Assembly (NCBI GenBank): GCA_947247005.1
Contig: OX365945.1
Span: forward strand, 17,862,501 to 17,926,500
Source of the DNA: Spisula solida
Lineage: Eukaryota; Mollusca; Bivalvia; Venerida; Mactridae
DNA: 64,000 bases
Direction: 5' to 3'
Shown here in pieces: positions 34,970-47,799 of the stretch; position 1 is the stretch's first letter, and the number at the start of each line of letters is the position of its first letter. The translations under genes and the position numbers were made by a program. The notes under the pieces were generated by a model, which was given only the letters and a program-made list of their open reading frames with translations, did not search any database and had not been told where the DNA came from.

Positions 34970-37900
34970 TGTGTTTCTATATTTCTATACACAACATCAT
35001 TGACATCACTATGTTTGACCTTATATGTAATGTGACAATTATGGCTGTAATGTTTAGTTTATAAGTGAAAACCCTGTAAAAATACCACAAGTTTAAAGTG
35101 GAGTTTTATGACATTTTATTAGTTTGACATTATTGTTCTAGTTAACTCTATGAGCTACACTGACAGCTATAAAATATTAAATATGATTATGATGAAATGT
35201 ATCTCAATCCCACTAAAGTTCTAAATTACCATCATTACAAAAAGTGTCTGCAGTCTATAAAATGTGTCACTATTGCCAAGACAAAGGACATTTAAGTCAA
35301 ATGTGTGCAAGCTTAAGTTTGTCTTTGACTACTAGTATATACCATTATTGTAACAGTTGAAGAACGTAGAAAGGGTACACCATCTTGTTTCTGAATGCCA
35401 TGTTTCACCTTCTTGAATCCCACCATCAGGCTCTTAGCTCAATGTGATAAAATGTGTTTGGCAGGGGAGGGTATGTTTCAATGACATTGACTTATCAGTC
35501 ATGCTGTCCACAAGAGGAATTGTTCAACAAATCTACCTCCTGGAATTTGATTGTGAAATGGTTTTGATCTATGGTAATGGTTTGTTTGCTTGAAACCTTG
35601 AACCTCTTTAATGTTAGAGCCTTTGGGTTGATAATTTGAGACATTGTTACTATGTTCTGCCTGCTTGTCCTTGATACATGAAGCTCAAGTACATGGCAAT
35701 ATTTTGAAGACACACAGGGTTACATTGCTTATATTTTGAACAACAAGTAAATGCATGTTCTAGGATTGTTCCATATTTGTAACTGTATGATGATGATGTA
35801 GCTCAATTTACTGCACAATTTTACTGGTCATGGTTAACATGCAAACAGCACTAGTACTGATTATTATTTTGTAAGAGTTCCTGAATCAAAGGTAATATTG
35901 TTCATTCTACCTGAAAAACTTTTATGAAAAGTTTGTTTGTCCTTGATACCTTGCTCTCTCCATTCAGACGTTTATACTTTTTATGATGGATTAGAAGTGT
36001 ATTTAAAACAAAGAAATGCTGTAATTCATTACAAGTTTATTGTCTAGCTAGCTATAATGTTGAATGTGTTGGTGCAAAAACGATAGCTAATGCTGCTGAA
36101 CCAAAAGAGATTTATGATAGTTTGGATACGATGTGTGTGAGATTGAAATTAATTCAACCAAAAGTTTGTATTTCTATCTAAGGTACAACATTGCACTTGT
36201 TAGCAATGCTAAGATTCTTGCTATACTCAACTGCGCTGCATTTGCTGGTTATTGTAAACTATTGTTCAGTTGGTTATTATAAGGGGTGGCTTGAGGAGTG
36301 ATAATTGTCTTTTCACAGGTAGTTCACTTACAGGAAAGAAACTTGTTAATTCTTATTGATTTACCAATAGCAACTGAGTTTTCATTGTTTCTTCGTCAGA
36401 GACTTCTTTGATTCCAAGGACAAATTTAAAGAACAGGTCACCACCATTGAGCATTCTGCATTACTGTGCTCAGTATATTTGATATTGCACTTCTTGAATG
36501 AAAGAGTCTGCAATAATGCTTTTGAATTCAGATATGCTTTCATCTTGGGTGTTGGTGTTGTACTGCAACTGGCAGATTTGTGGTTCCAGTGTTTTAGTTG
36601 TTCAGCTGTAACAGCTCAATTCTCCTCTACAGCCTAATAGCAGATTCCTTTACCAGCATTGATCACAAATATAACACAAGACTTCAACTTCCTAATGGCT
36701 TAATATTCTATAACATCCCTTTTCAACTCAATTTTGGACGACAGAATCGATGTTTAGCGTGTATATTATTATAGGACACAGATGATAAAATCTGAACAGA
36801 TTCGCTTTGAACACCAATGAATGGCTGCTTAACCCATTGGAAATAAGTATAATCTTATAGAGATTAAAGTGGTTTAAAGTTGTTTAGTGTCTTAGTAATA
36901 CACTACCCTAGCTATTTAATTCATAAATGATCAACATTCAAATTAAAAAGACCCATTGATTGAGAGGACAATATTACTAAGTATGTCCCAACACGTGCTT
37001 TCTTACGTCAGCTTCAATGAATACTGAATTTATCTCTTGTGTCGGTAATTTGATTTCCATGCACTGTAAGTACCTGTTTTGTTCAAGGAAATTACTAGTG
37101 CAATAATGCAATAATTATATTAGCAACAGTGAATAAGCAATTGTGCTGACACCGGCTGTTTGTAATTAAGAATTTGCTGATTAAAGTAATTGTCAACTTG
37201 TTGTTCAGGGGGGGATACATCCTTGGTGACTAAATAAAAGCAGTGTACAACGTCATTCTGATAAGATTTAGAAGAATTTAATCTCTTCTTGGTAGTCTGA
37301 TGTCATTGGTCAATCTGGCAGGGAAAAACTAATTACTATGCACTCAAGACTGTCTTAGTTGATTGCAAACAAAAAGAGTATTGTACAACTTAATTAAGTT
37401 ATTAGAAAATAGCGTAGGTGTGCAAATTTACGTAAATGTTGTGCTGTCTGTATGGTAATGAACAAATATACGTATATGACCATTAGAGTAGAATAAAAAC
37501 ACGGTTTGGCTTCTCACAAAAAATCAGGTTTCATTCTGTAAAATGCTTCCTTGCATAATCCATTCATTTCCTGGGAATATTTCATGGCATGTATATGTAA
37601 TTGTTGGATAATCGCGGCTTATTTTTGCATTATGATTATTACATTCCCAGCTTCTTGATTGACTTCTTATATTTTGATGGCATATCATGTTATTGCAGAA
37701 TTAATTTGTCATATCTAATTGATGGATCCTTCAAAAGACAATGCCAACTTCTGTAGTTGTTTTTGCTGAGTTTTTGTTTGATGATTGATACTCTGGTACA
37801 AAGACGTTAATCATCCGTTCTAAGTAAGTTGATGATGGAATAATTGGAGTGGGTGGGGTACATTAGGTGTTGAAAAAAATGTAACCCGTAATTGTATGAG

Positions 37901-38370
37901 TAAATGATAAGATTATTCCTCTAGAGTGTTGAGTATTGCATGATGTTTGCAGTACATCTATTGCTGCAACAGCAAGTAGTTTAAAGAGCACTTGCAAATT
38001 CTGCTCATATTTGCTATAAGTAATTGTTTCAGTTCTTTGATGTTTATTATAATGCCCTTGTACAGTATAGTGATTGTGTTATTTGTTGCATTCCACTGGC
38101 ATATAGGCTACATTGGAAAACATATCTGCTTTGATTTCTCTTTGCATCATGTTCCTAAATGCATGTTTTGATGTTTGACTAATTTATTCCAAGAGACAGT
38201 GTGATATGTTTGTATAAATTAAGTCTGTTTCATATGAATAACTGCAGTATTGAAGGACAAATGAATGATGCATATGTTTAACATTTTCTGTAATTGTCTG
38301 ATATGCTGGTGACATTCTGTGTTTGGAATCCAAGTGTCACAGGACCCGTATTTGACTGATGCAATTACTT
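34970..38370. other. Unassigned intronic sequence
   Basis: No exon or repeat recognised. ttttcacag|gtagtt near 36319 is a weak juxtaposed splice-site pair. Confidence 0.45.
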
Positions 38371-38373
38371 GTA

Positions 38374-38452
38374 CTGCCCAGCTCAGTTGGTAGAGAACCT
38401 GACTCACAAGCGGAAGGTCGCAGGTTCGAGCCCCATCATGGGTATATGATTT
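38374..38452 (+). repeat. tRNA-derived SINE head
   Basis: An A box (gctcagttggtagag) and a B box (ggttcgagccc) are spaced as in a tRNA gene. The T stem mispairs and the acceptor stem is poor, so this is a SINE head with internal polymerase III promoter and not a functional tRNA. The body beyond 38452 is not recognised. Confidence 0.6.
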
Positions 38453-39502
38453 TTATGAACCCGTGACATAAGTATATGTGCTTGTGAATAGTTAGGTTGA
38501 GAGTCAAACCACTGCTTCTATAATGGGCTTTATAGTGCAATGGGTTTGTTCAATGGGTCTGTGAGATACACTGAGGACTAACCTGTCTCCTAACAGACAG
38601 GGTTTACAAAGGATGGTCCAAGAAATATGGTCTTTGGCTGAAATTTGATGGATCCATGCATCACCCACTCCCTGTATGGATTGTTTTAGAGGAAATGTCT
38701 GGCTTTTGTATAGAGACTCTAATAACCCCAAAAGTGACAAATTATCTTACTCTCAAGGGCTTATTATATTCATCAGCCTTTCATTTTTCAAGCATCACAG
38801 GCAAGCATCATATACTAAAATATAGTCATAATATTAATTATGCAATGCTGTAGTGTGTATTGCTCCAAAGTATTTCCATTTTGAATAGTATACATTAATT
38901 CTAATATTCTCGTAATCAAGCGCTTTTTACAGCTAATGAATTTTCAGCTATTTCGAAAATTACTTTTAAGTTAAGGTTTCTTTACCATTACCTTGTCATA
39001 AATGTAAATTGGGCTTAGGTAATTTACGGAGATGGCTGTTATATACAAATATCTCATAAATTATACGAGATTCATCAACCTTTGCACACATCTATTTATA
39101 ATCATGTATTATTCATGAGTTATTTTATGATGAGTTTTCATGTCCTAAAATTTGGTCAAAAGTATTCATAACTAAAAAAAATTCAGATTCTGACACACTG
39201 ATACTCTTAAATTATATAGCCTACCACCATATTAAATATGTCTGTATTTTTTCTTCCGATTATGTCTGCTTCTCCTATGCGCGTTATCGGATTTCTTACT
39301 TAGCATGTTGATGAGATTTAAATCCATTTATTGCCCACTTTAATACCTGAATAGAAATAGTTTTTGATTTCTTACTTAATAATCACATGCACCAATGATT
39401 GCGCAATAAATTTTGTCATTAAAGAAATATAATTTATAGCAAAAAGCTGAGGGAAATATTTTAAGGATTGTAGAAGCTACAGTATATAATTCTTACAGTA
39501 TA

Positions 39503-39889
39503 TACTGCTGCATTCATCTTTTTGATTGCTGAAACTAGTTCATTCAGCTTTTTGATTTCTGAAACTAGTTTATTCAGCTTTTTGATTTCTGAAACTTGTT
39601 AATTCAGCTTTTTGATTGCTGAAACTAGTTCATTCAGGTTTTTGATTTCTGAAACTAGTTCATTCAGGTTTTTGATTTCTGAAACTAGTTCATTCATGTT
39701 TTTGATTGCTGAAACTAGTTCATTCAGGTTTTTGATTTCTGAAACTAGTTCATTCATGTTTTTGATTGCTGAAACTAGTTCATTCAGGTTTTTGATTTCT
39801 GAAACTAGTTCATTCATGTTTTTGATCGCTGAAACTAGTTCATTCAGCTTTTTGATTGCTGAAACTAGTTCATTCAGCTTTTTGACAGC
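39503..39889. repeat. 30-bp minisatellite, ~13 copies
   Basis: Units read gaaactagttcattcagg then tttttgatttct. Variants alternate (gattgct versus gatttct; cattcagg versus cattcatg), making a partial 60-bp higher-order period between about 39660 and 39840. Frames stay open on both strands because 30 is a multiple of three; the 10-residue peptide repeats are by-products. Confidence 0.9.
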
Positions 39890-40025
39890 TGGGACTTGGG
39901 AGGATCATTTTATCATTCAGTTGTGTGTTGGGCATTGGCCCCTGTATGTTTTTAATGTTTTCTGTACACGGCTGGTTAAGTTGAGTGCTGCCTTCCCTGT
40001 CCGACTCAATATTATCTTTTTACTG
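39872..40025 (+). repeat. Dispersed repeat family F, copy 2
   Basis: It has the same ordered phrases as copy 1 and is directly preceded by the 30-bp array (39503-39889), whose unit is a mutated form of this family's own cattcagctttttgacagct segment. Confidence 0.75.
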
Positions 40026-40367
40026 AAGAATATAATAAAGTTGTAATGAATGGAAAGGTGAAACTAAAGATGAACAAGATACGAGCTAGAGTGATTTAGA
40101 AATGAATGAAGACATTTGTAAACTATTGAAATAATCTGTTTTGTGAACTATAATGCTGATCTCTATCATTTTACAGTCTTGTTTCACTTCACTTATAACA
40201 TACAAACAGTGATTAGTTATGATACATTAATTATCAATCAATAATTGTCCCATTTTGTTGTGGTGTTGATTTGATCTAGAGATTTAGTCTGGTTGTCCTG
40301 TACAAGTCGTTTATGTTTTGTGGCGTGATGTAGTCACTCTGATACTGGTTATTTTCTCCATCTGTTT

Positions 40368-40420
40368 GGGTGGTTGTTGTGATAGCCAAGTTGGGTGGTT
40401 GTTGTGATAGCCAAGTTAGT
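40368..40420. repeat. 25-bp direct duplication
   Basis: gggtggttgttgtgatagcc followed by aagtt occurs twice in tandem. Confidence 0.8.
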
Positions 40421-40491
40421 CAGATGCTGTCGTACTTCGCATTGCTAAATGATACCACTGTACAACAAAAGTTAGAATTCCACTTATATTA

Positions 40492-40657
40492 CAGGGGTAT
40501 AGAAATGAGCCGGTAGGGGACAAAATTCACTGGCGATTTGAACATGCTTGTCAGCTACTTTTTGTCATTTTCTTCTTTGTTACGTTAAGTGAATTTTCAA
40601 ACACACCACCTACTTTTGAAGATCAACTGGCTTCATGAAAACATTTCTACACCCCTG
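40492..40657. mobile_element. Small MITE with ATATTA target duplication
   Basis: A 166-bp element with inverted ends caggggtatagaaatg and catttctacacccctg, flanked by atatta on both sides (40486-40491 and 40658-40663). It is non-coding. Six-base duplications do not fix the superfamily. Confidence 0.75.
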
Positions 40658-40730
40658 ATATTATAGATGCAAACTATATATCAGGATTTATGCTGTTGTT
40701 CAACATGTTTGAAGTCATAATAATAATTGC

Positions 40731-40908
40731 AGCCTGAAAAAGGATAACAGAAAATCAGACAGGGAAGGCAGCACTCCACTTAACCAGCTGAGCACAGAAA
40801 ACTTAAAAACATTACATACCCCAATTACACAGCACAATGCCCAACACATAACTGAAAGAGAAAATGAACTTAACCACTGAAAGCCCAAGTCAAAAAGCTG
40901 AAGTTGAC
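40731..40908 (-). repeat. Dispersed repeat family F, copy 3
   Basis: This is a reverse-orientation copy: cagggaaggcagcactcc, cacaatgcccaacacataac and agcccaagtcaaaaagctga are the complements of the family F phrases. Confidence 0.75.
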
Positions 40909-41956
40909 CCAATTGGTTTTTCAAGAATAATTTATCAACCAGTATAAAAACTTGCTCTAGCACATGTTACAGACAACATGAATAGCTCAGCTCCAAATGT
41001 GGAGGATATGTCCAATTGAATAATGTCATGGAACAATTGGGAATTGAAATTGAATTAGAAATGTAACGATCTATTATAAGCGCTCGGCTGACACATCTTG
41101 CTGAATGGAATCCTGTAGGTTGCTTTACAGTTTTAATTGAAAAGGTAGCTTTGTTATTCCAGATTTACAAAATGTATCAATGGATATATTATACATTATT
41201 TATTAATTTGATTTGGGGAAAAAAACGCAAGTTGACACAGTGTTCTGAATTCTAACGATAAGTTGTGTTACAATCAATAAAACAAAAACGTCTATTATTG
41301 ATTAAGAAAAAATAGTTCTGATAATTCTGTCATTTAGGATCAATTTTGCTGATATGCTGTATATAGTTCAGTACATTAGAAATGCATTTTAGGTAGATTT
41401 GTATTTTTGTCAGGGTTATTCGAAATCAAAGATCTTAGATTAGATTGGGATGTGACCTTCATTATTTATGGATACCATAACGCCCCAGTGATATATTGCA
41501 TTTTTGTTAAAAGTTTATTAATGTTAAAAAGGTTTGTTATTTTCAATGTATGACTCAAAATACAGTTGAAGATTTCCGTGTGGACACCCCTTTCTGTTTT
41601 ACACAGTTTTTCCATAGATCTACAAACAAATCAAATATATCTGTAGTTTATATCCAAATGTCTGTCATTTCAGATCGAAAGCTCTTTGAATGTTTTGAAA
41701 TTAATCAATTTATGTGTGTGTCATTGTACAGACAGGAGGAAGGATTTACAAATTAAATCTGATATCACTGTGAGCTTTTATCAAATTAATTGTCTGAGAT
41801 AAACTTGTCATATGTTAACTTAGATTGGATTATGTGGGCAATCTTTCAATTTATTGACACAACAACAGCAACAAAATTGCAATATAGAAACTACTTGTAA
41901 CCACTCCCTACAATAGCATATTCTAAAGTATTTGTTTCATAAAACCACACTATTAT

Positions 41957-42238
41957 CCAAATTTGTTATTGCATTCCATTAAAATCATAATTTTTGTGAA
42001 ATTTGTCAGTAAGTGCACCCCATTAAAATAACAATACATGTATTAGTGAATTTTGTTATTTCACCCCATTAAAATAACAGCTTTAGTGAATTTTGTTATT
42101 TCATCCCCATTAAAATGACAGCATTAGTGGATTTTGTTATTTCATCCCATTAAAATGACAGCATTAGTGAATTTTGTTATTTCATCCCATTAAAATGACA
42201 GCATTAGTGAATTGTGTTGCTGCACTTCATGAAAATGT
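41957..42238. repeat. 40-bp tandem repeat, ~6-7 copies
   Basis: Units read ttttgttatttcatcccatt then aaaatgacagcattagtgaa. Central copies are nearly identical and both flanks decay, the usual pattern for an aging array. Confidence 0.9.
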
Positions 42239-43068
42239 CAATGTTCTTGCATTTTGTTTTCTGCGCGGCAGCACTGACACAATGTTTGCCAGTTTGCTGT
42301 TGTTCATCATACAATATGTATACCATATGCTACAATATTACTTAAGGCATTACAATGTATGTATCTCCCAACTGTTAATTCAGCAATCACAATATAGATC
42401 AGCAAGCTCCCATATTTCACCACCTATGGTCACAATTTATCAGATAGAAGATCCTCTGCTTAAGTTAACTTTTTCTCACCCTGGGTACATGTTTTCACTT
42501 AGATATGGCAAATTAGATGGTTTAAGCGACAGCCTAATGGCTTGTGACAATGGTTTAACCCCCACTTAAAGTTGACATTATACATGTACGACCATGTGTT
42601 AGAAATTTTAATACAGCATGTTATACTTAATTCATTCATAAACTGTGGTTTTATTCTTGCTTTAAAGTTGATCATGGCTTTATTTAAAACGCACGTTAAA
42701 GTTAAATCCCCTCTATAATAATGCTCATCAGTCTTGCATTTTATGAGATTTCATGCCCAGCTATTTTAGTGATAATTAATCAGAGAGGCATCCAACAGGC
42801 AAGATTTTGACAAGTGATTCTACTTGACTGGTTTGGGGAATATGTAAATGAGGATGTATAATGTTTTATGAATGAAAACGAAGATTCGGTCCCTAATGGG
42901 TTTGATGGGTTGATTTAGTGGTCATTGACCTTGTAATCAATGTTTTCATGTCCCCACCAATTATATTTTGTAGTTGTGTTTGTGGTTATGATGGACAGCT
43001 TTTGATACTTTAATTTCTATAGAGCTCCATATGTTTTACTACGATGCTTTGAATATTTTTGTGCCATT

Positions 43069-43278
43069 GGCTGGGTTTTGGTGCTAACAATGGTCACTAT
43101 AATTGAACTAGAAGCCGCAACTATAATGGTTGAACCAAGGCTAGTTTCCTTTCTTCCTGTTTAATATGCGCCATTTTGAAACTACCCATATGCAAATATG
43201 GGTTTTGGCGTTTGGAGAAACCAGACATGCGCAGGTAATGGAACCAGACCAGACTATAGTTAGTGCAAAAACCCAGCC
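43069..43278. mobile_element. MITE family E
   Basis: Inverted ends ggctgggttttggtgctaac at the left and gttagtgcaaaaacccagcc at the right, about 30 bp with few mismatches, enclose a 150-bp interior with a ccatatgcaaatatgg palindrome. Single copy in this window. Confidence 0.65.
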
Positions 43279-44749
43279 TGTATCTCCAGGATAAAGAGTT
43301 AAGTTATGGTTTGGCTCAAGCTATATGTTTTACCAAACAAGGACAAAGGGACATTATGATTAAAGTCTTGCCCAATGACCACTTATGCAAAACAAATTGG
43401 TTTCTGTGTCTAAAGGTTGGCATTGTAAATATTGTTGTTTATCTTTGCCTTATTCACATCTTCTTGTGATTTTATGGAGTGGTTTTGCCTTGTTTATTCA
43501 CTTCTAAATATTGTTGAGATAATATCAAGTCATCTTTGCAAATTTTTCTTCACTTTCTAATCACAATTTCAATGAGAATCTGCTGTTAATTCCCGCAATG
43601 TGAAAATGCTATATGTTAAGAAAATTTGCGTTATACAAGGTATATTAGGCAGACAACATAAATTTTGCCCCAGTCAAGATTCAATTATTCCTTGATTTAA
43701 CATATAATCTGTTGAAGTGTGGATCAAGTATTTAAATTGGATTTCTTGTGAAGAAATTACTTATACAATCAATTTTCATTATATATTGAAGAGGTTTAAG
43801 CTCCGATATTATAACAACTAAAATGGTTTGAAATACATAATTGAGTCACATTCATTACAGATATATATAATGTTCTACTTTGTCTGTAAGAAGCCTTAAT
43901 GTGATAATTAAATGGTTAAATCTTTCTGTTTGATCCCATTGTCGGGGAGCAAGCTAATCTGTTTAAAGAAATGATAGATGGATTAAACTGTAAATTTAAC
44001 GAAATTTGTAAACACTAGGTAACTTATGTATTACCTACACATGGTACGATTGTAACTTGTATTACCTACATATGGTACGATTAGTTTACGATTAGTTCGC
44101 GGCATTGCTAGCCAAAAGTGTGAAACCGTGAATTGTTGCTTTACAGGATTATGTTTGGTTGACTAGGAAAACTGATTGTCCAATGGTAACAGATGATGAA
44201 ATCCTTGCTCACTGGCAAATTGTTTGACTGTATACATTATGCTCCTCGCAATATTTGCAATAATTATTGTATTAAGTTGCAGTATTATAAGCCACTTATA
44301 TAATCTATTAAATATCAATTAGTAAGACGTTTTGTCGAAAGAGGATTAGCTTATTAAATATGACAGATCCCTATATAATGGTGGCTAGACAGATGTGCAA
44401 TATTAGTTGCTGTAACATGCAACACATTGACATTTAATGTCTGATTCATAAGCTGTTTGTATAAATTTACTGATTGAGTGTTTTATGTGCAATTGTCATT
44501 TCCCCGCCCCAAAAAAGCTTAAATCTTTTATTTTGTAGTATATTCATAGCATTCTTTGTCAATTAAATTAATTGCATTTATGTGTATGAATGAGCATTAT
44601 TTAAATTAGTTTTATGTAATCAAGGGCAGTAACTCCATAAAATCAAAATTACTGGGTTTTTATAAGTAAATGATGTAGTTTTATAACCTTTAATATCAAA
44701 CATGTCAGTGAAATATAAAATATACTTCAGTTTCAGAAATCATTTGTTT

Positions 44750-45051
44750 AGTAGACTTATCGGCTGGTCTGTTTTGTGGAGTAGGTTATAGTCTGGTTCA
44801 GGGGTGGTATTCAATATTGATCTTACTTGACTTAAGGATAAGGACAACCAATCAGATCACACCATATTGTACTCTTGATCAGTAACAGGCGATATGACTG
44901 GCTATCCTTATTGTCTAATTAAATAAGATCAATATTAAATATCACCCCTGGTCCCTAATATTACAGTTAGTAGTTCTATAGAAGTGATAAGCTTTGGACA
45001 GGAAACAGACTGTAATCTGCCCCTCGAAACAGCCCAGTCGAAAAGGCCTAA
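44750..45051. mobile_element. MITE family B, copy 2, interrupted by family A
   Basis: The left end (ggctggtctgttttgtgg) and right end (cctcgaaacagcccagtc) match copy 1 at 21210-21367. The interior is split after gtctggtt by the family A copy at 44799-44950. Removing that insert restores the usual inverted arrangement. Confidence 0.75.
44799..44950. mobile_element. Palindromic MITE family A, copy 3 (nested)
   Basis: It has the same ends as copy 2 (caggggtggtattcaat, cacccctg) and the same orientation as copy 1. It interrupts a family B element (44750-45051): family B sequence is visible on both sides, so this copy inserted later. Confidence 0.8.
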
Positions 45052-45341
45052 TGTCTCTGTTTTTTGGTGTTCCAAGATTCCTCCTATGTCAGTAAATGAA
45101 ACATGACATCAGTAATGCATGAAGACTCAGTGAACCTGACTAACAAAACAGGGGCAGAATATTTTATATGAACTTGGTAAAAGCTTCACTGATTGTTGTG
45201 AAACCGGACCTGACATATCTTAATTAACATTTAAATTTGGAGACGACTTGTAACCTTACGTCCAGTCACCAGCATGGACCATGTTCACAACTGATTTAAC
45301 CCATGTTATTACAATCATCACACTGGGCTTCTTTACAAACT

Positions 45342-45608
45342 GGATGAATATTTTGAGTCAAGTCAATTAAGTACATTTTATGTACGGAGTCGGTAAACAA
45401 ACATGTAACACAAGCTCTGATCAGCCTTTACCCTGACAACAACCAATCGACTAAAGATTCCGGCAAGATTTTTCTGGATGAATATTTTGAGTCAAGTCAA
45501 TTAAATAAATATTATTTACAGAGTTGGTTAACAAACACGTAACGCAAGCTCTAATCAGCTTTTAACCTGACTTCAACCAACCGACTAAAGATTCCGGAAA
45601 GATTTTTG
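45342..45608. repeat. ~133-bp tandem duplication
   Basis: Both halves start tggatgaatattttgagtca and end ctaaagattccgg...gatttt. They differ by scattered substitutions. No coding content. Confidence 0.85.
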
Positions 45609-47649
45609 CTCCGGCCATGATTTTTATGACATTTACCGTGATATATGATTTTAATATCCTATGATTTACTTTATATTTCAAACATATATAATATTTATCT
45701 TCATGCTTATTGTATGATTTAGTAGTATTATATGTCTAATAAAACATGCATGCTTGGTTAAAACAGGTGTCACCTTGTACACAGCTCTATGATCATTAAT
45801 AAATATCGAAATACATAATGTACCAGAAAAAAACTAAATCATAATATTTTGACTATAATTTTTGTTCAACTATACATTCAGATGATTTATGAAGTAAGTA
45901 CTGATAGAGGACCGTTTGTTCAGAATACAGTCAATCCTGTGTTGAAAACTACCTTGATACAACACAGAGGGTCTAAACAATTAATTTGATGTGTTGTCCA
46001 TCATAAATTGTAATGTCATATTTATTGTGCCTTATTATCTTATTTTGAAAATTTCTATTGTATATAAGTGATTTAAGACATCTGGAAGCCTAATTAACAT
46101 AAAGTTGATTTTATGATTTTTTATTATGTCAAATTAACTTCATAAATCTCTCCATTTTTATAATAATAATTATATATTAATTTGCTAAGCTATATGTAAA
46201 GGTGTGTTATGAGATTTTTAAGAAAGATACAGTTAAGTAAGGGGTTCCAAGTCATGGGGTATTCCGAATATAGCTGCTAGAGATAACTAGGCTTGAAAAC
46301 GAAAATGGACAATATAACTCTGTCTCGTCATTTGGTTTATCATGCCTTAAGAATGTTTTGCATATGAGATCAGTACCTTTTGACAAAAGTGATTTCTCCC
46401 TGTTTTGTTTCAGCCTTATTTTTAACAAAATCTTGGAGATGCACATGGGTGACACTGTCTGGCATCTATGCTTGATTGAAAATGCTGCAGTTTAAATGGC
46501 TGTGCTGATGCAATACATTGATTCTCAGGGTTATTATTTCCATTATGATTTTGTTGTCAGTTGCAATTTGTCAATCTTAGACAATTTTCCCATTTTTGGA
46601 GACTGTTCAATATTAATTGCTCTAAAGTGAATTATTGTTGGTGCTAAATATGGAACAGCTAATGCCTTTAAAATGACATTTCTTTGGCTAGATTCAAAAT
46701 TTATATCAAGTTTGGTAACAGTGTGTTGCTCTTATATTGATGCGTTCTCATTTAATGGGCTGGTTAATGGACTGCATTTTACGTAAGACAAATATGGGAA
46801 GTTATTGCATTATGATATTTTAATAATTTATATGCGAATTATATTCATTTTAGATTCAGCATCATTTTGAAATGTCAGCGTTAATCCCTGATACTCCCAT
46901 GAGATAAAAGTATGCGAGGCATTAAAATGAACAAAAATAAAATTGGCAATTTGACAACATCCATGTTGGATTAATATAAAAAGCATCTAAATATTGCACT
47001 TTTAAAATCGCTAAATATTCAATTTAGAAGCACATATAAGTTCAAACAGCCGTAAATAACAATTTAATCAGTTACATTTTGGCTTGTACCATAGAGACTT
47101 TATTGGCAAGGGGTCCTCGTTGAATACTGTCTAATTGAATGAAATTTGTGTCGTTTTTTCACTAACTCTTACAGTATTTTCACTTGCACTATTTTACAGA
47201 AACTAATGTTGTGACTTAATATTATGCAACTTTTAAAAGCCTGTCTAGTCATACCCTCATAAAATAAGATCTTTAATGCTAGGCCTTGAAATGGTTTTGC
47301 TAATATCAGACACCTATCAGGCAATGGTTGCATGTTAGGCAACAATCAAAGTGCTGTTAAGACTATTGGTATGTGGCCTGATATTTTATGCTTCCATATA
47401 CTCTGCATGATGGCTCACTTCAAACAGATTTAATAGGATGAACAAGGTTATAAATGGTGGGCGATTAATTTTAAATACCTATAAGGTTAATCATTAGTAA
47501 TGGTGAAAATTAATGCTTTCTTTTGATTAAAATCCAGCATAGTAATTTTCAACTGTTGACGGACTGTCTGTCATGTTATTTTATTTGGAAAATTTCACAT
47601 TTCATAATGTCCTGACCTGATAAACACTGGTTCATGAAAGATGTGAAAA

Positions 47650-47720
47650 TAGGTCAAGATAGCTCAGTGTATGTTAGGAGATCATAGGGATCTTGCCTGG
47701 TTCCTTGTGTTTCAATATAT
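47650..47720 (+). repeat. Weak tRNA-like segment
   Basis: A gatagctcagtgtatgttag A-box-like stretch is present, but no matching B box was seen. At best this is a degraded SINE head. Confidence 0.2.
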
Positions 47721-47736
47721 AGGAGATAGCAAATGT

Positions 47737-47799
47737 GCCCACCAGCTAACTATTGGTGAATGACAGGTTTTTATCTTATCCAATAGACAGCCGGTGGGC
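47737..47799. repeat. Hairpin-forming inverted repeat
   Basis: gcccaccagctaactattgg and ccaatagacagccggtgggc pair at 17 of 20 positions around a ~23-nt loop. It could be a minimal MITE or a structured RNA element. Confidence 0.6.

Noticed and set aside
38374..38452. Possible functional tRNA gene
   Set aside because: A and B boxes are good, but the T stem and acceptor stem mispair, as expected of a tRNA-derived SINE head.
39599..40046. Protein with 10-residue repeats on either strand
   Set aside because: Both strands are open because of a 30-bp array, and the downstream part of the plus frame is a dispersed repeat.
42174..42569. 131-codon frame
   Set aside because: It begins inside the 40-bp array and runs into unrelated AT-rich sequence with no recognisable domain.
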